64,000 bases of DNA from Polynucleobacter sp. AP-Reno-20A-A9 (GCF_018882085.1 NZ_JACVPB010000001.1:248001-312000); one strand, 5' to 3'; counted from the first letter of the stretch, positions 9,621 through 18,315 are shown. Numbers and translations are program-made. The notes: generated by a model not told the origin, from the letters alone.

Positions 9621-10376
9621 ATGCGCTGGCTTCTATATCCAGTGAAGTGTTTGCTCGCAGGATTGATCGCCATGCAAATCTTTTTCGCCTTGCAGATTGC
9701 TATGTGGATTGGCTTGGATCCCAGTAGCACCGCATTTCAGAGGGCTGAGCGTTGGCGCTTATGCACTTGGCATTGGACATGTCCAGTGCAATCCCATTGG
9801 GTGCCTTATGACAAGATCTCGAGCAATCTCAAGCGCGCGGTTTTAGTCAGTGAAGACGATATCTTTTTTCAACACAAAGGCATCCGGGTTGAAGATATGC
9901 AAAAAGCCTGGCAGAAAAATCAACAGCAGAATCAGCAAAAAACTCAAACAGGCAATAGATCTAAAATAGCGTTACGGGGTGGATCTACTATTACCCAGCA
10001 ATTAGCAAAAAACTTATTTCTCTCTTCAGAGCAACATTATTTGCGCAAGGGCCAGGAGCTCATCATTACCGGGCTCTTAGAGTTAATACTTTCTAAGCAG
10101 CGATTATTTGAGATTTATCTCAATTCGGTAGAGTGGGGCGAAGGTGTTTTTGGAATCGGTGCCGCTTCTCAGCATTATTTCTCTACAAGTCCGGCAGCCC
10201 TGGATCGTGAGCAAGCTGCTGCTCTAGCTTCAGCACTGCCGGCGCCCAAATGTTTTGATAAGCAACAATATTGCCGTCGAGGAAGCATTAACTATTCCGC
10301 TCGGCAAGAATTTGTCTTGGAAAACATGGATAAAGTCGCCTTGGCGCCTTACCCAAAAGGCAGCTCAAGTAAATAA
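9621..10376 (+). CDS. mtgA: Monofunctional biosynthetic peptidoglycan transglycosylase
   Basis: MtgA is an inner-membrane GT51 enzyme that polymerises lipid II into glycan strands. An N-terminal membrane segment (about 8-32) is followed by the GT51 motifs: SEDDIFFQHKG with the catalytic Glu, RGGSTITQQLAKNLFLS, RKGQELIITGLLELILSK, and EIYLNSVEWGEGVFGIGAASQHYF. It has 251 residues and no transpeptidase domain. It is 9 bp downstream of aroE, and its end meets convergent pyrF with only 1 bp between the stop codons. Confidence 0.94.
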   Translation: MRWLLYPVKCLLAGLIAMQIFFALQIAMWIGLDPSSTAFQRAERWRLCTWHWTCPVQSHWVPYDKISSNLKRAVLVSEDDIFFQHKGIRVEDMQKAWQKNQQQNQQKTQTGNRSKIALRGGSTITQQLAKNLFLSSEQHYLRKGQELIITGLLELILSKQRLFEIYLNSVEWGEGVFGIGAASQHYFSTSPAALDREQAAALASALPAPKCFDKQQYCRRGSINYSARQEFVLENMDKVALAPYPKGSSSK

Positions 10377-10388
10377 TTTATTTACTTG
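10366..10388. repeat. Perfect palindrome joining the convergent ends of mtgA and pyrF
   Basis: An 11-bp arm CAAGTAAATAA is followed by a single T and its exact reverse complement TTATTTACTTG. Each arm encodes Ser-Lys-stop for the gene that enters it: mtgA ends AGT AAA TAA on the plus strand and pyrF ends AGT AAA TAA on the minus strand. It may form a weak AT-rich hairpin in both transcripts, but there is no clear U tract, so a terminator role is uncertain. Confidence 0.6.
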
Positions 10389-11223
10389 TAGCAGCTCGTA
10401 GTGCATCACGAGTGCTCGTGGCAACTGCTCTAGCAGCTTGCGCAAAATCAGGTCCTGAGCTGGCATAAAGAATTGCTCGGGAAGAATTGATGATCATCCC
10501 TGTTCCTGATTTGCCGGTTATTTTTCCCGCGCTGACAGTGGCATCAATGTCGCCACCTTGAGCGCCTATCCCTGGAATCAATAAGGGCATATCACCAACA
10601 ATGGCGCGTACCTTGGCAATTTCTTCTGGGAAAGTTGCGCCGACTACCAGGCTGATCTGACCAGAACTATTCCACTGCTGTGCAGCCAGTTTGGCTACAT
10701 GTAGATAAAGAGGTTCGCCATTAGGCGCCACATTCAGGAATTGCAAATCGGACCCGCCAGGGTTGGATGTGCGGCAGAGGACAATAACCCCTTTGCCTGA
10801 ATGCTTTAGGTAGGGCTCGATCGTGTCAAAGCCCATATATGGATTCACGGTTACAGCATCCGCACCGTAGCGATCAAAGGCCTCAAGAGCGTAATGGTCA
10901 GCAGTACTGCCGATATCTCCACGCTTGGAATCCAGGATTACTGGAATGTGGGGGTATTTATCTTTGAGGTGCTTAATTAGTTTTTCTAGTTGAGCCTCTG
11001 CTCTTTGGGAGGCAAAGTAAGCAAATTGGGGTTTGAAGGCGCAGACCAAATCCGCGGTCGCATCAGCGATTTCTCGGCAGAACTCATAGATGCCCTCGGT
11101 ATTCCCTTGTAGGGAGGGGGGCAAGCGCTTCGGATCTGGGTCAAAGCCAACACACAGCATGCTGCCTTGGGAAGCCCATGCGGACTGGAGTTGCTGGTTA
11201 AAGGTATTTGAGCGGGAGTTCAT
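10378..11223 (-). CDS. pyrF: Orotidine 5'-phosphate decarboxylase (type 2)
   Basis: PyrF decarboxylates OMP to UMP, the last step of de novo pyrimidine synthesis. The 281-residue length and the motifs [36 protein letters not shown] and [12 protein letters not shown] mark the longer OMPdecase type 2 found in many betaproteobacteria. The catalytic Lys/Asp pair is in DSKRGDIG. It is transcribed alone on the minus strand, convergent with mtgA and divergent from corA. pyrR/pyrB are far away at 37 kb. Confidence 0.95.
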   Translation of the reverse strand: MNSRSNTFNQQLQSAWASQGSMLCVGFDPDPKRLPPSLQGNTEGIYEFCREIADATADLVCAFKPQFAYFASQRAEAQLEKLIKHLKDKYPHIPVILDSKRGDIGSTADHYALEAFDRYGADAVTVNPYMGFDTIEPYLKHSGKGVIVLCRTSNPGGSDLQFLNVAPNGEPLYLHVAKLAAQQWNSSGQISLVVGATFPEEIAKVRAIVGDMPLLIPGIGAQGGDIDATVSAGKITGKSGTGMIINSSRAILYASSGPDFAQAARAVATSTRDALRAATSK

Positions 11224-11296
11224 TGGATTTGGCTTATTTTAGTGAAACTGTCATGTTCTATAGGATAAACTAGCGCACATTCCTTAGGAGTTCACC

Positions 11297-12262
11297 ATGA
11301 TCAACTTGTTCGTCCTGCAAAATGGCCGCCTCTCTCAAGAGCAAGTCGAAGATCGCAATGAATTGTTGCAATATGCCAATCCTATCTGGATTGACGTGGT
11401 TGATCCAGAAGAAGAGGAATTAATTTGGATTAAAGAGGCGTTTGGCGTACTTTTGCCTGAGTTAGATGACTTGGGCGACTTAGAAGCATCTGCGCGTTAT
11501 TTTGAAGCAGATGATGGCCACCTCCATATCCGTACTGATTTCTTATTGGACGAAGAAGAAACCTCTCGTAACGTTCGGGTGGCGTTTGTTCTGACCAAGC
11601 AAGTGTTGTTCTCAATTCATGACGAAGATTTGCCAGTGTTCCGCTTGGTTCGCTTGCGCGCGCGTTTGCGTCCAGGTTCAGTGAGCAATGCAAAAGATGT
11701 ATTACTGGATTTGTATTCAACCGATGCTGAGTACTCTGCTGATGCTTTGGAAGAGGTTTATGAAAACCTGGAGCAAGCTGGTAAACGAGTCTTGCAAGAT
11801 GACATCAATGATGCGGATGCAGAGCAAGTCCTCGAAACTATTGCCAAAGAGGAAGATACCAACGGACGTATTCGTCGTAATGTGATGGATACCCGCAGAG
11901 CCCTATCTTTCCTGATGCGCAGCAAGTTACTCTCAGATGAACAGCAAGAAGAGGCGCGTCAAATTTTGCGCGACATTGACTCTCTGGAAAACCATACCGC
12001 TTTCTTATTCGACAAGATCAACTTCTTGATGGATGCTACCGTCGGCTTCATTAACTTGAACCAATCCAAAATTATCAAGATCTTCTCGGTGGTATCTGTA
12101 GCCTTAATGCCACCAACTTTACTAGCAAGTATTTGGGGTATGAACTACAAGCACATGCCTGAATTAGATGCTACTTGGGGTTATCCAATGGCAATTGGTG
12201 CGATGGTGGTTTCAGCCATTATCCCGCTCTGGTATTTCCACAGTAAAGGCTGGATGAAGTAA
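11297..12262 (+). CDS. corA: CorA-family magnesium/cobalt transporter
   Basis: CorA is a pentameric inner-membrane channel for Mg2+ (also Co2+, Ni2+). The 321-residue protein has a large acidic cytoplasmic N-terminal domain and two C-terminal transmembrane helices (about 264-283 and 297-316). The signature IWGMNYKHMPE between them is the YGMN selectivity loop; here the first residue of that loop is Trp instead of Tyr/Phe. AGGAG lies 8 bp before the ATG. It is a single-gene unit between pyrF and pncC. Confidence 0.94.
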   Translation: MINLFVLQNGRLSQEQVEDRNELLQYANPIWIDVVDPEEEELIWIKEAFGVLLPELDDLGDLEASARYFEADDGHLHIRTDFLLDEEETSRNVRVAFVLTKQVLFSIHDEDLPVFRLVRLRARLRPGSVSNAKDVLLDLYSTDAEYSADALEEVYENLEQAGKRVLQDDINDADAEQVLETIAKEEDTNGRIRRNVMDTRRALSFLMRSKLLSDEQQEEARQILRDIDSLENHTAFLFDKINFLMDATVGFINLNQSKIIKIFSVVSVALMPPTLLASIWGMNYKHMPELDATWGYPMAIGAMVVSAIIPLWYFHSKGWMK

Positions 12263-12282
12263 TTAGCAGTCTGGATTTGCGC

Positions 12283-12762
12283 TTAACTTCTGAGTAGTGC
12301 GATTAACTCAGTCAGTGCAAATTCAGTTGCTTGCAGCCTTACCGCTTGACGATCTCCGTCAAAACACATGGTTTTAGTCAGGGTTTGATTTTCAGTAGCC
12401 CAGCCAAAACAGACCGTTCCCACTGGTTTTTCTGGTGAGCTGCCTCCTGGTCCTGCAATCCCCGTTATAGAGATGGCCACATTGCTTCCTGAATTGATTC
12501 GGGCGCCTTCAGCCATGGCCTTAGCAACTTGCTCACTAACAGCTCCATGGGACTCAATCTGTTGGGCGGATACATCAAGACATTCTGTTTTAGCTTCATT
12601 GCTATAGGTGATGTAGCCACGTTCAAACCACACGCTTGAGCCCGCAAGCTCAGTTAGGGTGGCACAAACAAGACCGCCAGTGCAAGACTCGGCTAGGGAC
12701 ACTGTCCAGTTTCTGGAGAGCAAAATCTCGGCTAAGGTTTTGGTGAGATCGATTGCGTTCAT
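12283..12762 (-). CDS. pncC: Nicotinamide-nucleotide amidohydrolase (CinA C-terminal domain type)
   Basis: A stand-alone CinA C-terminal domain of 159 residues. The family deamidates NMN to nicotinate mononucleotide in NAD recycling. The signatures SLAESCTGGLV (22-32), the conserved Tyr in RGYITYSNEAK, and SITGIAGPGGSSPEKPVGTV are all present. The N-terminal molybdopterin-like domain of full CinA is absent, which is normal for this class. Its ATG overlaps the pgpA stop by 1 bp, so it is translated with thiL-pgpA. Confidence 0.92.
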   Translation of the reverse strand: MNAIDLTKTLAEILLSRNWTVSLAESCTGGLVCATLTELAGSSVWFERGYITYSNEAKTECLDVSAQQIESHGAVSEQVAKAMAEGARINSGSNVAISITGIAGPGGSSPEKPVGTVCFGWATENQTLTKTMCFDGDRQAVRLQATEFALTELIALLRS

Positions 12763-13322
12763 TATCTAATTAAGAACTGTATCAAGGCTATTGCGAGCAG
12801 CGTACAAAAGGCAGCGGCAAGATCGTCCACCACTATTCCAAATCCACGCCAAATAATTTGCAAGAGGGTTGATCGCTGAGCGCTATCGCTCGAAGTATTT
12901 TTAAAGTGACGATCAATCATGCCAATAGGGCCTGGTTTGATTGCATCAAAAAATCGGAATAGTGCAAAAGCAATCATTTGCATCCAAATATTAGCCGGCA
13001 TGATGAAGATGAGCACCAACCAAAAAGCGACGATTTCATCCCAAACAATTCCGCCAAAATCTTTTTTACCAAGCTCTTCGCTAACATGACCGCAGATCCA
13101 GCAGCCAAGCAAAATGCCACCACCAATGATCCAGATAAAGTCTGCAGTGCTGAAAAAGTATTCGCCTAGCAGGAATACAGCCCAGGCCCATAGCGTACCT
13201 GCAGTGCCTGGAGCTATAGGGCTTAGCCCGCTGCCAAAGCCAAAAGCAATAGTGCGACTGGCCGTATTAAAAACCCATTTGAAGTTTGGTTTCACTTCTG
13301 CAGCCTGTTCAATATTGGTCAT
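12762..13322 (-). CDS. pgpA: Phosphatidylglycerophosphatase A
   Basis: PgpA dephosphorylates phosphatidylglycerophosphate to phosphatidylglycerol in the inner membrane. The 186 residues have several hydrophobic segments and the PgpA signatures FGFGSGLSPIAPGTAGTL near the N-terminus, WDEIVAFW in the middle and FRFFDAIKPGPI. It overlaps the thiL stop by 4 bp and pncC by 1 bp. thiL-pgpA adjacency is widespread in proteobacteria, so this operon is conventional. Confidence 0.94.
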   Translation of the reverse strand: MTNIEQAAEVKPNFKWVFNTASRTIAFGFGSGLSPIAPGTAGTLWAWAVFLLGEYFFSTADFIWIIGGGILLGCWICGHVSEELGKKDFGGIVWDEIVAFWLVLIFIMPANIWMQMIAFALFRFFDAIKPGPIGMIDRHFKNTSSDSAQRSTLLQIIWRGFGIVVDDLAAAFCTLLAIALIQFLIR

Positions 13323-14344
13323 GATGCAAAGTGGTCAAATGAGTTGAGAAAAGGTGCCGCTTGTAAATCACTTAGGAGGGCGCCTGATGCGTCTAGTAAA
13401 TAAACCCTTGCTTGATCATCTTTTTTTGGAAGTATTTTTCCAATGAGTGTTAGTGGCAAGCGAAGTGACTTGCTAATCTCCTGAATTTTTTCCTGCTGGC
13501 TTGAGGGTGCAGTAAAGCAAAGCTCATAATCATCACCACCGCATGCGGCAAATAAGTTATAAATTGAGGATTCTTGTTTTTGTAAGATAGTTGACTTAGG
13601 TAATTTATCCAAAGCAATTTGTGCATCAACTTGTGACTGCTTCAATATGTGACGTAAGTCACCGAGTAAGCCATCGGATATATCTAAAGCTGCACTTGCT
13701 ATATCTCTTAAGTAAACCCCTAATTCAACCCTTGGGGTGGGTTGATGCATGCGGTGTTCGATCTGTTGCAAATCTTCTTTAGATAGGTTTATTTCATGAC
13801 GCAGTGCAGCAAGAGTGAGTCTCGCATCTCCAACCATTCCTGAGACCCAAATATCATCACCCGCCTTTGCGCCTGATCTGCGAATGGCTTTGCCGGCAGG
13901 GATGCTGCCAAAGGCGGTAATAGAGATGGTGAGGGGGCCGGCGGTGGTATCTCCGCCGATGAGGGGGCAGGAATACTCCTTGGCAATGGCAAACAGCCCT
14001 TTAGAAAAAGCCTCTAGCCAGGCCTCATCTACCGCTGGCAGGGCAATTGCCAAGGTAAATCCCAGGGGTTTTGCGCCCATAGCCGCCAGGTCTGAAAGGT
14101 TGACTGCTAGGGCTTTGCGGGCCAATTGTGCGGGATCAGCGCCTGCAAAAAAGTGCCTGCCTTCAACCAACATATCGCTGGTAATGGCTATTTCTTCATT
14201 GGACGGCGGTCTGATCAGGGCGCAGTCATCTCCAATGCCTAAGGCAATGCCCTGATCTACATTGGTGCGCAATAAATCCGCACCCGTTTTGAAAAAACGT
14301 TCAATCAGGTCAAATTCACCGAGGGGGGTGGAGCGAGAAGACAT
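13319..14344 (-). CDS. thiL: Thiamine-monophosphate kinase
   Basis: ThiL phosphorylates thiamine monophosphate to the cofactor thiamine diphosphate. Recognisable parts are EFDLIERFF at the N-terminus, GIGDDCALI, the nucleotide region VNLSDLAAMGAKPLG, CPLIGGDTTAGP and the C-terminal DISDGLLGDL and ACGGDDYELCFT. An in-frame ATG at 14431 would add 29 residues unlike the family (MSYLRLSKTYK), so I choose the ATG at 14344 (MSSRSTPLGEFD), giving 341 residues. First gene of the thiL-pgpA-pncC operon, divergent from maeB. Confidence 0.94.
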   Translation of the reverse strand: MSSRSTPLGEFDLIERFFKTGADLLRTNVDQGIALGIGDDCALIRPPSNEEIAITSDMLVEGRHFFAGADPAQLARKALAVNLSDLAAMGAKPLGFTLAIALPAVDEAWLEAFSKGLFAIAKEYSCPLIGGDTTAGPLTISITAFGSIPAGKAIRRSGAKAGDDIWVSGMVGDARLTLAALRHEINLSKEDLQQIEHRMHQPTPRVELGVYLRDIASAALDISDGLLGDLRHILKQSQVDAQIALDKLPKSTILQKQESSIYNLFAACGGDDYELCFTAPSSQQEKIQEISKSLRLPLTLIGKILPKKDDQARVYLLDASGALLSDLQAAPFLNSFDHFAS

Positions 14345-14449
14345 GACACATTTTATGGCGGTTATGAAGTGAATGCCCGAGAGGAATAGAATTGAAGTCT
14401 TATAAGTCTTAGATAAACGAAGATAAGACAAAACTTAGCGAGTTAGTGG

Positions 14450-16771
14450 ATGAGCAAAGAAAATATTAAAGAGCAACAAATTGCAGCCTTAAGAGAGGCA
14501 GCGCTTCAGTACCACGAGTTTCCGACTCCTGGGAAAATTGAAATTGCCCCAACAAAGCAGCTAACCAATCAACGAGATTTGGCGCTGGCTTACACGCCTG
14601 GTGTTGCAGCTCCTTGCGAAGAGATTGTTAAAGATCCTGCAAATGCATTCAAGTACACGGCACGTGGAAATTTAGTGGGCGTTATTACGAACGGTACTGC
14701 TGTTTTAGGTTTGGGAAATATTGGACCGCTCGCAAGTAAGCCGGTGATGGAGGGTAAAGCAGTTCTTTTTAAGAAGTTTGCTGGCATTGACGTTTTCGAT
14801 ATCGAAGTCAATGAAAACGATCCCGATAAGTTGGTAGAAATTATTGCGGCACTAGAGCCAACTTTTGGCGGCATTAATTTGGAAGATATTAAAGCGCCCG
14901 ATTGTTTTGTTGTTGAGCGTAAGTTGCAAGCGCGCATGAAAATTCCAGTCTTCCATGATGACCAACACGGTACGGCGATTGTGGTTGCAGCCGCCATCAT
15001 CAATGGTTTGAAGGTGGTTGGTAAAAAAGTAGAAGACGTTAAGTTGGTTACTTCAGGAGCGGGTGCTGCTGCGCTAGCTTGCTTGGATCTATTGGTTGAC
15101 TTGGGTATTCAGCGTAAAAATATTTGGGTTACTGACTTGGCTGGCGTTGCATACAAGGGCCGTACAGAATTGATGGATCCTGAGAAGGAGCCATTCTGCC
15201 AAGACACAGATTTGCGCACACTTGATCAAGCGATTGAAGGTGCAGATATTTTCTTGGGACTATCTGCTGGCGGTGTGCTTAAGCAAGACATGGTGAAGAA
15301 GATGGCTCCGAAGCCATTGGTATATGCCTTAGCAAATCCAACTCCAGAAATATTGCCTGAAGAAGTAAAAGCGGTTCGCCCAGATGCAGTGATGGCAACA
15401 GGCCGTACTGATTATCCGAACCAAGTAAATAACGTTTTGTGTTTCCCGTTCATCTTCCGAGGTGCATTGGATGTAGGTGCAACAACGATTACCCGCGGCA
15501 TGGAAGTCGCAGCAGTAAAGGCTGTAGCAGAATTGGCCCAAGCGGAACAGAGCGAAGTGGTTGCCTCTGTTTACGGTATTGAGAACCTATCCTTTGGTCC
15601 AGAGTATTTGATTCCGAAGCCATTTGATCCGCGCTTGATCACGGTGATTGCCCCGGCTGTTGCTAAGGCAGCCATGGACGATGGCGTAGCTTCACGTCCA
15701 ATTAAAGATTTCGATGCTTATCGCAATCAGCTGCAGCAATTTGTGTACCACTCCGGTACTTTGATGAAGCCTCTCTTTAGCATTGCTAAGCGCGTGCCAG
15801 CAAATCAAAAACGCATTGTGTTTGCTGAAGGTGAAGATGAGCGCGTATTGCGTGCAGTACAAATCATCATTGATGAGCATCTTGCAACTCCAATCTTGAT
15901 TGGCCGCCCAGCGGTAATTGAGCATCGGATTGAAAAATTCGGCCTGCGCATGAAGGCAGGTGATGACTTTGAGATTGTGAATCCAGAGAATGATTCGCGC
16001 TTCCGTGATTTCTGGCAAACCTACCTTGCACTCACGGAGCGTAAGGGCGTCACACAATCGTTTGCTAAGTTAGAGGTGCGCCGCCGCAATAGTTTGATTG
16101 GAAGTCTGTTGATTCAAAAGGGCATGGCCGATGGCATGATTTCCGGCACAGTCGGCAATATCGCTACGCACTTAAAGTATGTTGATGAAGTCATTGGGCA
16201 TGAGCCTGGTGCGAATGTTTATGGTGCGATGTCAGGTTTGATCCTTCCGGGTCGCCAAGTATTTTTAGTGGACACCCATATCAATCTTGATCCTACTGCT
16301 GAACAGTTGGCAGATCTCACTCTCATGGCCGCAAGTGAAATGAGAAAGTTAGGGCTGGCTCCTAAGGTTGCCCTTCTGTCCCATTCAAATTTTGGCTCCA
16401 GCAACGCCCCTTCCGCAGTCAAAATGCGTGAAGTATTGGCATTGCTTCGAAAAGCAGATCCAACCCTAGAGGTTGATGGAGAGATGCATGGAGATAGCGC
16501 TTTAGATGCAAGCATTCGTGAAGGTGCAGTATCTTCATCTTCACTGAAGGGCGACGCTAATCTGTTAGTTCTCCCAAATATTGATGCAGCAAATATTTCT
16601 TACAACTTGCTAAAAACAGCAGCCGGTAACGGCATTGCAATCGGCCCATTGTTGCTGGGTGTTGCTAAGCCAATTCACATCCTCACCCCAGCGGCAACTG
16701 TGCGCCGTATCGTGAATGTGACAACTTTGGCGGTTGTTGAGGCAGCCAGTAATGCAAGAGGTATTTCTTAA
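14450..16771 (+). CDS. maeB: NADP-dependent malic enzyme with phosphotransacetylase-like domain
   Basis: MaeB oxidatively decarboxylates malate to pyruvate, making NADPH. The 773-residue protein fuses a malic-enzyme domain (about 1-430) with a C-terminal phosphate-acetyltransferase-like domain (about 440-770) that is usually regulatory. Visible motifs are ALAYTPGVAAPC, NGTAVLGLGNIGP, FHDDQHGTAIV, the Rossmann region TSGAGAAALACLDLL, ALANPTPEI and, in the second domain, RIVFAEGEDERVLRA. It is divergent from thiL across 105 bp. A strong hairpin follows its stop. Confidence 0.95.
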   Translation: MSKENIKEQQIAALREAALQYHEFPTPGKIEIAPTKQLTNQRDLALAYTPGVAAPCEEIVKDPANAFKYTARGNLVGVITNGTAVLGLGNIGPLASKPVMEGKAVLFKKFAGIDVFDIEVNENDPDKLVEIIAALEPTFGGINLEDIKAPDCFVVERKLQARMKIPVFHDDQHGTAIVVAAAIINGLKVVGKKVEDVKLVTSGAGAAALACLDLLVDLGIQRKNIWVTDLAGVAYKGRTELMDPEKEPFCQDTDLRTLDQAIEGADIFLGLSAGGVLKQDMVKKMAPKPLVYALANPTPEILPEEVKAVRPDAVMATGRTDYPNQVNNVLCFPFIFRGALDVGATTITRGMEVAAVKAVAELAQAEQSEVVASVYGIENLSFGPEYLIPKPFDPRLITVIAPAVAKAAMDDGVASRPIKDFDAYRNQLQQFVYHSGTLMKPLFSIAKRVPANQKRIVFAEGEDERVLRAVQIIIDEHLATPILIGRPAVIEHRIEKFGLRMKAGDDFEIVNPENDSRFRDFWQTYLALTERKGVTQSFAKLEVRRRNSLIGSLLIQKGMADGMISGTVGNIATHLKYVDEVIGHEPGANVYGAMSGLILPGRQVFLVDTHINLDPTAEQLADLTLMAASEMRKLGLAPKVALLSHSNFGSSNAPSAVKMREVLALLRKADPTLEVDGEMHGDSALDASIREGAVSSSSLKGDANLLVLPNIDAANISYNLLKTAAGNGIAIGPLLLGVAKPIHILTPAATVRRIVNVTTLAVVEAASNARGIS

Positions 16772-16778
16772 GAATTGG

Positions 16779-16814
16779 TAATTTATGTAAGTTAGCAATA
16801 ACTTACATAAATTA
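16779..16814 (+). terminator. Long perfect hairpin downstream of maeB
   Basis: Arms of 16 bp (TAATTTATGTAAGTTA and its exact complement) surround a GCAA loop, which as RNA is a GNRA tetraloop. It begins 8 bp after the maeB stop. There is no clean U tract (ATTTCTATATAAA follows), so it may act as a terminator or as a 3'-end stabiliser. Confidence 0.6.
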
Positions 16815-16827
16815 TTTCTATATAAAT

Positions 16828-16851
16828 CAGTGCTTTACGTAAAAGGCACTG
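16828..16851. repeat. Second inverted repeat in the maeB-barstar spacer
   Basis: CAGTGC at 16828-16833 and GCACTG at 16846-16851 flank the palindrome TTTACGTAAA with a two-base AG bulge. It is 49 bp before the barstar-like ATG and could form a hairpin in its 5' leader or be an operator. Confidence 0.45.
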
Positions 16852-16899
16852 TATTTGGGCTTGATTTGATGGCGTGTTACGGGTAACCTAGCACCCATC

Positions 16900-17520
16900 A
16901 TGAATAATCGCTCTGAAAACAGCAATACAGCCAGCTTCGATGAACATAGCCGTGCTGAAAGTTGGGATAGCAATGATCGGCTAGAAACCGAATCATCCGC
17001 TGCCAACATTTACGCTGAAGGCGGTTTATCTCGTTTACAAACCTATGCAGCAAATCAAGTTTCGGGGAAAAAAGTGACAGCTTCTTGGCGTGCCGCTTTG
17101 GCCGTTCGCGATGCCGGACCGCCGGCAATGTTGCGCAGTGTGCGCCCTAATATCGTTCAATCTATTCGTGCTTTCCGTACTCCTGATTTGCAGGAAGCGG
17201 CAACTGAATTAGGTCAGCACTTCATTTACGCCAATTGCGCAAATGCGATGACTAAAGGTGAGGTTTTGGAGTCAATTGCGATTGCTTACTCATTTACTAA
17301 GCAGCAGGCAAAAAATTACGACCCTTTGTTAGATGCTTTGACTACTACGGTAGACAAGTCTGGCCCACAGCCTGGATTTGTAGTGGTGCTCGAAGGTTTG
17401 CCTTGTACTCAGAAGTTTGACAAAGAAGCTCGTGAAACGCTTTTGGATGTTTTCCGTGATGCTGTTGATTTCTGGGCTGAGCGTCGTACTCCATATCGCG
17501 TCTTCTACTCTTTTGCTTAA
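16900..17520 (+). CDS. Barstar-family protein with N-terminal extension
   Basis: The C-terminal half (about residues 106-206) matches the barstar (RNase inhibitor) family as it occurs in Burkholderiales: FIYANCANAMTKGEVLESIA, the AKNYDPLLDALT segment, SGPQPGFVVVLEGLP and EARETLLDVFRDAVDFWAER ending in FYSFA. Residues 1-40 are polar and low in complexity, and 41-105 is a separate basic/helical part. Barstars inhibit barnase-like secreted RNases, but no RNase gene of that kind is adjacent. The real partner is unknown. The start is the ATG at 16900. It is convergent with rsmE. Confidence 0.8.
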   Translation: MNNRSENSNTASFDEHSRAESWDSNDRLETESSAANIYAEGGLSRLQTYAANQVSGKKVTASWRAALAVRDAGPPAMLRSVRPNIVQSIRAFRTPDLQEAATELGQHFIYANCANAMTKGEVLESIAIAYSFTKQQAKNYDPLLDALTTTVDKSGPQPGFVVVLEGLPCTQKFDKEARETLLDVFRDAVDFWAERRTPYRVFYSFA

Positions 17521-17545
17521 TCGCTAAAGTCTTAGAAGTTCTATA

Positions 17546-17570
17546 AATCGCCTCTACTTGAGGCGATTTT
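17546..17570. terminator. Bidirectional hairpin shared by barstar-like gene and rsmE
   Basis: AATCGCCTC and its complement GAGGCGATT flank a 5-nt loop, followed by TTTT on the plus strand. On the minus strand the stem contains the last codons and the TAG stop of rsmE (17554-17556). It probably terminates the plus-strand transcript; for rsmE it would place the stop codon inside the hairpin. Confidence 0.7.
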
Positions 17571-18315
17571 GCATTTCAGGATTCCATACGCTGTGTACGG
17601 CCGTAATAGCCACTACGCCAGCCGTTTCAGTTCTAAGTACCCGCTCTCCCAAGGAAACCAATTGATAGCCTGCTGCTTGCGCTTGCGCCTCTTCTTCAGG
17701 GGTATGACCTCCTTCGGGGCCGATCATTAAAACGATATCTTGAGGATCATTTTGTATTAGCACTGAATACAGGCTTTTGGTGGCATCTGGACTGAGTAAT
17801 AACTTAAGCGCGGGTTTGGGGCTCGCCTTCAAATACGCTTCAAACGTTTGAATAGGTTCCAAGCTTGCAAAGATGGTGCGATCGCATTGTTCACAAGCTG
17901 CTTGAATGATCCCCTCCCAGTGGGCAAGTCTTTTTTGGGCACGCTCTAGGTCGCTGGAGCGGGTTAACTTGAGGATGGAGCGTTCACATTGCATGGGGGC
18001 AATATTTTGGGCGCCAGTTTCCACCGCTTTTTCAACAATCCAGTCCATTTTGTCGCCACCAGCCAATCCCTGAGCCAAAGTAATGGCATAAGGTGTCTCG
18101 CGATGGGTGTCGGCATGGATATCCGTCAGTTGAACTTGACCTGTTTTTCCAGTCAAAGAGAGTAGCTTTCCCTTGGCGACTTGCCCTTTTCCATCAAATA
18201 CCGGGAAGAATTCCCCGGCCTGGACACGTCTAACGCGCAAATGGTGGGCGACCTCAGGGGAGAGGGTAGTTGGCTTTTGGGATTCCCATGGTCCGGGAAG
18301 ATAAAATTGAGGCAT
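17554..18315 (-). CDS. rsmE: 16S rRNA (uracil-1498-N3) methyltransferase
   Basis: RsmE methylates U1498 of 16S rRNA. It has the PUA-like N-terminus (HHLRVRRVQAGEFFPVFDGKG) and the SPOUT knot with MIGPEGGHTPEEE and LGERVLRTETAG, typical of the family. The open frame continues 12 residues upstream to 18351 ([12 protein letters not shown]), but MPQFYLPG at 18315 is the usual start, giving 253 residues. It is divergent from tkt with only 43 bp between start codons, so the promoters must overlap. Confidence 0.93.
   Translation of the reverse strand: MPQFYLPGPWESQKPTTLSPEVAHHLRVRRVQAGEFFPVFDGKGQVAKGKLLSLTGKTGQVQLTDIHADTHRETPYAITLAQGLAGGDKMDWIVEKAVETGAQNIAPMQCERSILKLTRSSDLERAQKRLAHWEGIIQAACEQCDRTIFASLEPIQTFEAYLKASPKPALKLLLSPDATKSLYSVLIQNDPQDIVLMIGPEGGHTPEEEAQAQAAGYQLVSLGERVLRTETAGVVAITAVHSVWNPEMQNRLK

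Noticed and set aside
15692..16057. A 121-codon minus-strand frame inside maeB
   Set aside because: It is antisense to the PTA-like domain, lacks a ribosome-binding site and shows no motif.
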